Position numbers and translations under genes: made by a program
Notes under the pieces: generated by a model
Told to the model about the DNA's origin: nothing
Seen by the model: only the letters and a program-made list of their open reading frames with translations
Database searches by the model: none
From: an uncultured Lachnobacterium sp.
Lineage (GTDB): Bacteria > Bacillota > Clostridia > Lachnospirales > Lachnospiraceae
NCBI GenBank assembly: GCA_900549895.1
Contig: URQG01000088.1
Location: 1-7,344 of the forward strand
Direction: 5' to 3'
DNA: 7,344 bases
Shown here: positions 1-4,888 of the stretch, in pieces
Numbering within the stretch: the stretch's first letter is position 1
Layout: the number at the start of each line of letters is the position of its first letter

Positions 1-40
1 CTACGCGTCTCGTGGGCTCGGAGATGTGTATAAGAGACAG
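1..40 (+). other. Nextera sequencing adapter left on the contig end (artefact)
   Basis: Positions 7-40 match the Illumina Nextera read-2 transposase adapter, ending in the 19-bp Tn5 mosaic end at 22-40 (AGATGTGTATAAGAGACAG). The preceding six bases, ctacgc, sit where the i7 index lies and agree with the end of index N719 (TACTACGC) as I remember it. This is library-construction sequence, not genome. Genomic sequence begins at about 41. The segment should be trimmed and must not be annotated as a transposon end. Confidence 0.97.
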
Positions 41-41
41 A

Positions 42-47
42 TATAAT
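42..47 (+). promoter_or_regulatory. Possible -10 box of the putP promoter, cut by the adapter junction
   Basis: A perfect TATAAT lies one base inside the genomic sequence and 55 bases before the putP start codon. The matching -35 box would fall at about 19-24, which is adapter sequence, so it cannot be seen. The spacing to the gene suits a short 5' leader. A six-base match in A/T-rich DNA is weak evidence without its -35 partner. Confidence 0.35.
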
Positions 48-51
48 TTCG

Positions 52-89
52 CCTAGAATTTGGCAAGAACTTTCTTGCATTACACTAGG
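52..89 (+). promoter_or_regulatory. Imperfect stem-loop in the putP leader reaching into the ribosome binding site
   Basis: An inner hairpin pairs GCAAGA (63-68) with TCTTGC (73-78) around a 4-base loop. An outer arm pairs CCTAG (52-56) with CTAGG (85-89), with a large internal loop between. The outer 3' arm overlaps the first bases of the putP Shine-Dalgarno AGGAGG (87-92), so the fold could partly mask ribosome binding. The outer helix is only 5 bp, so regulation is speculative. Confidence 0.25.
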
Positions 90-102
90 AGGAATTTTTG
101 TT

Positions 103-1650
103 ATGTTAAGCACATCATCAATTTGTATTTTGGTGACAATCGTTGCATATCTGTTGATCGTTCTTATGATCGGTTTTCATTATGCCAAGGTGAATGAGTC
201 TGCATCGGATTTCTATCTCGGCGGACGTAAGCTCGGACCGCTCGTTACCGCAATGAGTGCGGAAGCGTCTGATATGTCGAGTTACCTGCTTATGGGACTT
301 CCGGGACTTGCTTATTTATCCGGACTTGCAGATGTCGGCTGGACGGTAATCGGTCTGGCACTTGGAACTTACTTAAACTGGCTTTTTACAGCGAAAAGAC
401 TTCGCCGTTATACACATGCGACAAAGTCATTTACACTGCCACAGTTCTTTTCCAATCGTTATCGTGATAAGAAAAATATTTTATCTGTGATCGCAGCGGT
501 AATCATCATTATCTTTTTCGTGCCATATACAGCCAGCGGATTTGCCGCATGCGGTAAGCTTTTTGCTTCCTTATTCGGTGCAAACTATATTGCAGCAATG
601 TTGATCTCTGCAGTCGTAATTGTGGCATATACAACAGCTGGTGGATTCCTCGCTGCATCTACGACGGACTTCGTTCAGAGTATTATTATGACGATTGCAA
701 TCCTGTTCGTATTGATTTACTCGACAATTTCTGTTGGTGGTATTGGTGTTGTAATGGATAATGCGCGTCAGTTGCCTGGATATTTTTCATTTACCTCTTC
801 TTATGTGGAAGCAAGCAACTCTTCGCAGCCGTATAGCTTGCTTACCATTATCTCGACTCTTGCATGGGGACTCGGATATTTTGGTATGCCGCATATTCTG
901 CTTCGTTTTATGGCGATTGAGGATGAACAGAAACTGAAGATTTCAAGACGTGTGGCTTCCATCTGGGTTGTGATTGCGATGGGCATAGCTGTCATGATCG
1001 GTGTAGTCGGACGTGAGATGAGTAGTCAGGGACTGGTTGATTCGCTTACCGGTTCACAGACAGAGACAATTATTGTTCGGGTCGCAGATCTGCTTTCAAA
1101 GCATGGCATCTTCCCGGCACTGATGGCGGGACTGATTCTTGCAGGTATCCTTGCAAGTACGATGTCTACTGCGGATTCGCAGCTTTTGGCAGCAGCTTCA
1201 AGTGTATCTCAGAATATTCTGCAGGAGGCATTTCACTTAAATCTTTCGAAGAGAGCTAGCATGATCGCAGCAAGACTTACGGTTATTGTTGTTGCAATCT
1301 TAGGTGTCATTATTGCGCGAGATCCGAACAGTTCCGTATTCGGAATCGTATCGTTTGCATGGGCAGGCTTCGGTGCTGCGTTCGGACCGCTTGTGATCTG
1401 TTCTCTGTTCTGGAGAAGAACAACGCTTCAGGGCGCGATCGCGGGATTAATTTCCGGTGGAGCGATGGTATTTATCTGGAAATATCTGGTTAAGCCGCTC
1501 GGTGGCGTATTTGGAATCTATGAGTTACTTCCTGCATTTTTAGTAGGTATTATCGTAATCGTTGTTGTAAGTTTACTTACACCTGCACCGAGTCAGGAAA
1601 TTTTAGATGAATTTGATCATGTTAAGTCTGACAGCAAGATTGAGGCTTAA
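103..1650 (+). CDS. putP: Sodium/proline symporter PutP (SSS family)
   Basis: Inner-membrane Na+-coupled proline uptake carrier of the sodium:solute symporter family (LeuT-fold core, usually 13 membrane helices). The 515 residues are close to the 502 of E. coli PutP and very hydrophobic throughout. The signature SAEASDMSSYLLMGLPG (52-68) aligns with the E. coli SAGASDMSGWLLMGLPG stretch, so D57 and S59 correspond to Na+/proline-site D55 and S57. S355-T356 in MSTADSQ correspond to Na+-site S340-T341. TLPQFF, YTTAGGFLA and TDFVQ further support PutP. Deviations are G52E, G58S and W59Y (E. coli numbering), which I recall as common in clostridial members. The start is set by AGGAGG (87-92), 10 bases upstream. 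No putA lies nearby, so proline may serve Stickland fermentation, protein synthesis or osmoprotection. The proline assignment is strong at family level but unproven, since SSS paralogues move other solutes. Confidence 0.9.
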   Translation: MLSTSSICILVTIVAYLLIVLMIGFHYAKVNESASDFYLGGRKLGPLVTAMSAEASDMSSYLLMGLPGLAYLSGLADVGWTVIGLALGTYLNWLFTAKRLRRYTHATKSFTLPQFFSNRYRDKKNILSVIAAVIIIIFFVPYTASGFAACGKLFASLFGANYIAAMLISAVVIVAYTTAGGFLAASTTDFVQSIIMTIAILFVLIYSTISVGGIGVVMDNARQLPGYFSFTSSYVEASNSSQPYSLLTIISTLAWGLGYFGMPHILLRFMAIEDEQKLKISRRVASIWVVIAMGIAVMIGVVGREMSSQGLVDSLTGSQTETIIVRVADLLSKHGIFPALMAGLILAGILASTMSTADSQLLAAASSVSQNILQEAFHLNLSKRASMIAARLTVIVVAILGVIIARDPNSSVFGIVSFAWAGFGAAFGPLVICSLFWRRTTLQGAIAGLISGGAMVFIWKYLVKPLGGVFGIYELLPAFLVGIIVIVVVSLLTPAPSQEILDEFDHVKSDSKIEA

Positions 1651-1706
1651 TCAGTAAACTCACACTTTGGGTGTATTGAAACAATTTTGGAAATAGAAGA
1701 TCTGTG

Positions 1707-1743
1707 AAAAATCCCGGTTCGTGAATACGAGCCGGGATTTTTT
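1707..1743 (+). terminator. Rho-independent terminator after putP
   Basis: A near-perfect 16-bp stem (1707-1722 with 1727-1742, one G-U pair) closes a GAAT loop. The stem holds a CCCGG/CCGGG core and its 3' side ends in a run of six T (1738-1743). It lies 57 bases after the putP stop. The A-run on the 5' side would let it work on the other strand too, but no gene converges here. It separates putP from the next operon. Confidence 0.93.
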
Positions 1744-1850
1744 GCATATACTGATACTTTAGAAGATGACAAGCTACCGTAGAAGTGGTTGTTTTATGCA
1801 TGATGATATCAATGCTTCGGGATATGAATAAAGCAATTGTGCATATTTCC

Positions 1851-1880
1851 TTGACATTGCCTCTTGAAACAAGGTAATAT
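1851..1880 (+). promoter_or_regulatory. Sigma-A-type promoter for the permease/kinase-like operon
   Basis: A perfect TTGACA (1851-1856) is followed after 18 bases by TAATAT (1875-1880), placing transcription start near 1887, about 33 bases before the permease start codon. It follows the putP terminator, so the permease and the kinase-like gene probably form an independent unit. The nearby TATAAA (1882-1887) is too far from TTGACA to be the partner. Confidence 0.72.
1863..1873 (+). repeat. Small inverted repeat inside the promoter spacer (possible operator)
   Basis: CTTGAAACAAG has 4-base arms around AAA and sits between the -35 and -10 boxes. A wider pair, CCTTG (1849-1853) and CAAGG (1870-1874), overlaps the -35 box and reaches the -10. 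Position suits a repressor site, but the arms are short and no regulator gene is adjacent. It does not fit the CcpA cre consensus. Confidence 0.2.
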
Positions 1881-1919
1881 GTATAAATAGTACAAAACAG
1901 GGGGAGAAGGAGTTTTACT

Positions 1920-3278
1920 ATGTTAGCAGCGCAGATGATTGCGGTATTGATCTTTGTTGTTATGTTTTTATTGATCATTACCGAGAAAATCGAACGACAA
2001 TGGGTGACGCTTGGATGTGCGCTTGCCGTTCTTGTTATTGTATTTGGGGTATGTATGCACAGTATGACAGCTGTGGTCGACACACTCAATGTAAAGAGTA
2101 TCTTTTCATTGAAATTCTGGTATGAGGCGGGAGCAATTGAGGAGGAGAGTGTCGGTATCAACTGGGCAACGATCCTTTTTATTGCAGGCATGATGGTGAT
2201 GGTCGAAGGTATGGCAAAATCAGGCTTTTTTCACTGGCTCTGCATCACGATTGCAAAATTGGTTCATTTCCAGGTGATCCCGATCTTCATTACCTTTATG
2301 ATCATGTCGGCGCTTCTTGCAATGTTTATTGACAGCATCACAGTAATTTTGTTTTTGGCAGCAGTCACGGTGGAGCTTGCAAAGCTGCTCGGATTTAATC
2401 CGGTACCGATGATTCTGACGGAAGTTTTTTGTGCGAACCTCGGTGGTTCATCGACGATGTGCGGCGATCCGCCTAACATTATTATAGGAACCGCATTAAA
2501 GTATTCGTTTTTTGATTTTGTGACGAATACCGGATTGATCGCCTTGTTTTCGCTGGTTGTTGTGGTCATTTTCTTTTACTTTTGTTTCCGCAGGGAATTA
2601 AAGCAGAAAGTGGACGGATATGTGCAGCAGGATGTAAATATTGATCCGTGGGACGGAGTGCCAAGCAAGAAAGATTTCGTAGTCAGCTGTGTTATTTTTG
2701 CATGTGCGGTTGTTCTTCTTGTAACACATGCAAACACGGGACTTACAGTGGCTTTTATCGGCGTATTTATTGCGCTTCTTACGATTCTTACTGCAAGCGG
2801 TAATCGCATGTATATTATCAAATGTGTGGATTATAAGACGTTGCTTTTCTTTATCGGATTGTTTGTTGTGGTTGGGGGACTTGAACAGACAGAGATTTTA
2901 AATCTGATCGCGCAGCTTATTGAGAAGTGGAGCAAAGGCAATCTTTATCTTATGGTTGCAATTATTTTATGGATTTCCGCGATTGCGAGCGCATTTGTGG
3001 ATAATATCCCATTTGCGGCAACCATGGTTCCGATCATTAAGACTCTTGCGGCGTCGAGTGGGGCTGATTTATCGATGCTTGCATGGACACTTTCGATGGG
3101 AACGGATATCGGTGGAAGTGCGACACCGATCGGTGCATCTGCCAACGTTGTCGGAATTTCCGTGGCAACCAAGGAAGGTCACCCGATCGGATGGGGGAAA
3201 TATTGTAAGTCGGCAATTCCTGCCACAATGATTGTACTTGTAATTTCGATGGTAACTATTTGGCTTCGTTATGTATAG
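1920..3278 (+). CDS. ArsB/NhaD/SLC13-like permease of the IT superfamily, substrate unknown
   Basis: Cytoplasmic-membrane ion or anion transporter of the CitMHS/ArsB fold, 452 residues, a usual length for the family. About 10-11 hydrophobic segments are visible. The two-fold family repeat is clear: first half MFIDSITVILFLAAVTV (135-151) and NLGGSSTMCGDPPNIIIG (173-190), second half ASAFVDNIPFAATMVPI (356-372) and DIGGSATPIGASANVVG (396-412). These GG-S-T...PxN and GGSATPIGASAN loops form the substrate/cation site in relatives. Closest flavour is the ArsB/P-protein branch; substrates in the superfamily include arsenite, Na+/H+ and di- or tricarboxylates. No arsR, arsC or arsA is nearby, so arsenite export should not be assumed. 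AAGGAG (1907-1912) lies 7 bases before the start. The gene is followed after 11 bases by the kinase-like gene, probably co-transcribed. Confidence 0.85.
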   Translation: MLAAQMIAVLIFVVMFLLIITEKIERQWVTLGCALAVLVIVFGVCMHSMTAVVDTLNVKSIFSLKFWYEAGAIEEESVGINWATILFIAGMMVMVEGMAKSGFFHWLCITIAKLVHFQVIPIFITFMIMSALLAMFIDSITVILFLAAVTVELAKLLGFNPVPMILTEVFCANLGGSSTMCGDPPNIIIGTALKYSFFDFVTNTGLIALFSLVVVVIFFYFCFRRELKQKVDGYVQQDVNIDPWDGVPSKKDFVVSCVIFACAVVLLVTHANTGLTVAFIGVFIALLTILTASGNRMYIIKCVDYKTLLFFIGLFVVVGGLEQTEILNLIAQLIEKWSKGNLYLMVAIILWISAIASAFVDNIPFAATMVPIIKTLAASSGADLSMLAWTLSMGTDIGGSATPIGASANVVGISVATKEGHPIGWGKYCKSAIPATMIVLVISMVTIWLRYV

Positions 3279-3289
3279 GAGAGGGCGAT

Positions 3290-3883
3290 ATGGGAGAAAA
3301 GCAGATTATAATTTCTGTAAGTCGTGAGTTTGGAAGCGGAGGGCATGAAATTGCCAGACGTATTGCGGAATATATGCAACTGGAATTTTTGGACCGCAAT
3401 ATGATCGAGATGATCGCCAAGGAGAAGCTTGTGGATGCGAACAATCTGCATCCGTATGATGAAGCGCCACGCTTTGTTCCGCGAAGAACCGTCAGAGGAC
3501 ACAGTAGTTCGCCGGAGGAGACCATTGCACAGATGCAATTTGAATTCCTCAGGAAAAAGGCAGAAAACGGTGATTCTTTCGTAGTTGTCGGAAGATGCTC
3601 GGAGACGGTTCTAAAAAAGTATGACTGCCTGACATCAATTTTTGTTCTGGGTGATTACGATAAAAAGTTACAGCGTACCATGGACGTGTATGCTCTTTCC
3701 GAAAAGGATGCAAAGGCGAAGATGTCGCGTCATGACAGGAATCGTAAGGCGTATCACAATCGCCACAGTGAAGGGAAGTGGGGAGACTCACGGTTATATG
3801 ATCTGTGTATGAACAGTTCGACACTCGGCATGGAGAAGACTGTGGAAGTATTGGAGCAGTATTTGCAGAAACGGTATGAGTAG
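3290..3883 (+). CDS. Cytidylate-kinase-like P-loop protein
   Basis: Small soluble protein (197 aa) of the cytidylate-kinase-like family (Pfam AAA_26 type). The N-terminal strand-loop SVSREFGSGGHEIARRIAE (residues 9-27) carries the family's variant phosphate-binding loop, GSGGH rather than GxxGxGKS/T. It is followed by FLDRNMIEMIA (33-43), VVVGRCSETVL (98-108), a basic lid-like stretch (145-164: SRHDRNRKAYHNRH and on) and YDLCMNSSTLG (170-180). It is not housekeeping Cmk. Its phosphate acceptor is unknown in this family. The start at 3290 is chosen because AGGAG (3277-3281), overlapping the permease stop, lies 8 bases upstream and the protein then begins directly before the core strand. An earlier in-frame ATG at 3260 would add ten residues and overlap the permease. 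Probably in one operon with the permease; whether it phosphorylates the transported solute is speculation. Confidence 0.85.
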   Translation: MGEKQIIISVSREFGSGGHEIARRIAEYMQLEFLDRNMIEMIAKEKLVDANNLHPYDEAPRFVPRRTVRGHSSSPEETIAQMQFEFLRKKAENGDSFVVVGRCSETVLKKYDCLTSIFVLGDYDKKLQRTMDVYALSEKDAKAKMSRHDRNRKAYHNRHSEGKWGDSRLYDLCMNSSTLGMEKTVEVLEQYLQKRYE

Positions 3884-3886
3884 TTC

Positions 3887-3915
3887 TTGATTTTTCTTTG
3901 CATATGCGGTATATT
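3887..3915 (+). promoter_or_regulatory. Candidate promoter upstream of tcdA
   Basis: TTGATT (3887-3892) and TATATT (3910-3915) are separated by 17 bases, placing transcription start near 3922. The -10 lies inside a perfect 11-base palindrome, GTATATTATAC (3909-3919), which may be chance or a binding site. The match is moderate. No convincing terminator separates the kinase-like gene from here, so read-through is also possible. Confidence 0.45.
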
Positions 3916-3942
3916 ATACGAATCTGCTAGGATATAACATAT

Positions 3943-3996
3943 ATGGACAAGAAAGTAGAAGCAGCAGTTGATGCTGCTTTTGCTATGAAAAAATAA
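3943..3996 (+). CDS. Possible 17-codon micro-ORF in the tcdA leader
   Basis: ATG to TAA encodes MDKKVEAAVDAAFAMKK, a charged, alanine-rich, potentially amphipathic peptide with no membrane segment or run of one regulatory amino acid. A weak Shine-Dalgarno AGGA (3929-3932) lies 10 bases upstream, and the predicted transcription start is about 20 bases before the ATG. The TAA touches the tcdA ribosome binding site (AAAGGGG, 3995-4001) and ends 11 bases before the tcdA ATG, which suits translational coupling. An ORF of this size occurs easily by chance, so it is only a candidate. Confidence 0.28.
   Translation: MDKKVEAAVDAAFAMKK
3954..3984 (+). repeat. 13-bp hairpin just before tcdA, inside the micro-ORF
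   Basis: AGTAGAAGCAGCA (3954-3966) pairs with TGCTGCTTTTGCT (3972-3984) around a GTTGA loop, with two G-U pairs. The core AAGCAGCA/TGCTGCTT is perfect. No T-run follows the full stem, although TTTT falls inside its 3' arm, so it is at best a poor terminator for the upstream operon. It may instead be a leader structure; it ends 10 bases before the AAAGGGG ribosome binding site of tcdA. Confidence 0.5.
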
Positions 3997-4007
3997 AGGG
4001 GTAAAAC

Positions 4008-4763
4008 ATGTTAAATCAGTTTTCAAGAACACAATTACTTCTTGGCAAGGAAGCAATGGATAAATTAGCCAATTCGCGTGTCGCCGTATTCGGCATTGGT
4101 GGTGTCGGCGGATATGTATGTGAGGCACTGGTGCGAAGCGGTGTTGGTGAATTTGACCTGATCGATGATGACAAGGTGTGTCTGACCAATTTGAATCGTC
4201 AGATTATCGCGACAAGAAAAACGGTTGGTAAATACAAGACGGAAGTTATGAAGGAACGCATCTTAGATATTAATCCGGATGCCAAAGTAAACATTCATAA
4301 TTGTTTTTTCCTGCCGGAGAATGCGGACGAATTCCCGTTCGAGGAATATGATTACATTGTTGATGCCGTAGATACTGTGACAGCAAAAATTTCTCTGGTT
4401 ATGAAGGCTAAAGAGAAGAATGTGCCGATCATCAGCAGTATGGGGGCCGGCAACAAGCTTGACGGAAGCCAGTTTAAGGTGGCGGATATCTATAAGACAA
4501 AGGTATGCCCGCTTGCTAAAGTGATGCGGCGTGAGCTCAAGAAGCGCGGTGTCCGCAAACTCAAAGTTGTATATTCAGAAGAGATCCCGACACGTCCGCT
4601 TGAAGATATGTCGATCAGCTGCAGAACCAACTGCATCTGCCCGCCGGGAGCTGCTCACAAATGTACCGAGCGAAGAAATATTCCGGGAAGTGTGGCATTC
4701 GTGCCATCGGTTGCGGGACTGATCATCGCCGGGGAAGTCGTGAAGGATCTGTGCAAGGCGTAA
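4008..4763 (+). CDS. tcdA: tRNA threonylcarbamoyladenosine dehydratase TcdA
   Basis: Cytoplasmic ThiF/E1-like enzyme that uses ATP to dehydrate t6A at position 37 of ANN-decoding tRNAs to the cyclic form ct6A. The 251-aa protein is typical in length. It starts FSRTQLLLGKEAMDKL (5-20), then the nucleotide-binding loop VAVFGIGGVGGY (25-36), the E1-family acidic and NRQ segment LIDDDKVCLTNLNRQ (51-65), TVGKYKTEVMKERI (72-85), YIVDAVDT (116-123), ISSMGAGNKLD (142-152) and the closing IPGSVAFVPSVAGLIIAGEVV (225-245). Four cysteines, C205-x3-C209-x-C211-x7-C219, form a possible metal-binding or redox cluster that I recall as typical of clostridial members. C167 (KVCPLAK) is also present. AAAGGGG (3995-4001) lies 6 bases before the start. 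A terminator follows at once, so it is the last gene of its unit. The partner sulfur-relay genes of E. coli (csdA, csdE) are not in this window. Confidence 0.93.
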   Translation: MLNQFSRTQLLLGKEAMDKLANSRVAVFGIGGVGGYVCEALVRSGVGEFDLIDDDKVCLTNLNRQIIATRKTVGKYKTEVMKERILDINPDAKVNIHNCFFLPENADEFPFEEYDYIVDAVDTVTAKISLVMKAKEKNVPIISSMGAGNKLDGSQFKVADIYKTKVCPLAKVMRRELKKRGVRKLKVVYSEEIPTRPLEDMSISCRTNCICPPGAAHKCTERRNIPGSVAFVPSVAGLIIAGEVVKDLCKA

Positions 4764-4771
4764 GAGATAGG

Positions 4772-4803
4772 AAGAGGATGTTCTGACAGGACATCCTCTT
4801 TTT
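4772..4803 (+). terminator. Rho-independent terminator after tcdA
   Basis: AAGAGGATGTTCT (4772-4784) pairs with AGGACATCCTCTT (4788-4800) in a 13-bp stem with one G-U pair and a GAC loop. The 3' side runs into five T (4799-4803). It begins 8 bases after the tcdA stop and isolates tcdA from the AAA+ unit. Confidence 0.92.
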
Positions 4804-4826
4804 GCAGGGATTTTTAGTTAAAAAGA

Positions 4827-4855
4827 TTGATGATATGCTATGGAATTGGTATGAT
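4827..4855 (+). promoter_or_regulatory. Sigma-A-type promoter for the AAA+/sigma-like pair
   Basis: TTGATG (4827-4832) and TATGAT (4850-4855) are spaced by exactly 17 bases, placing transcription start near 4862 and giving a leader of about 27 bases that contains the strong AAGGAGG site (4874-4880). It lies just downstream of the tcdA terminator, so the following two genes have their own start of transcription. Confidence 0.72.
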
Positions 4856-4888
4856 AGTAGTTGCAAAGAAATGAAGGAGGGCTGACCA

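Noticed and set aside
22..40. Tn5 mosaic end as a real transposon terminus
   Set aside because: It is embedded in the full Nextera adapter with index bases, and no transposase or partner end is present.
1622..2191. Minus-strand 189-codon open frame over the putP-permease gap
   Set aside because: It begins inside the permease gene, runs through a strong terminator and promoter, shows no recognisable domain and lies opposite real coding sequence.
1920..3278. Naming the permease arsB and proposing arsenic resistance
   Set aside because: The fold is shared by transporters of several substrates, and no arsR, arsA or arsC is nearby.
3260..3289. Earlier ATG for the cytidylate-kinase-like gene
   Set aside because: It would overlap the permease by 19 bases and add ten residues before the conserved strand; the ATG at 3290 has AGGAG at the right distance.
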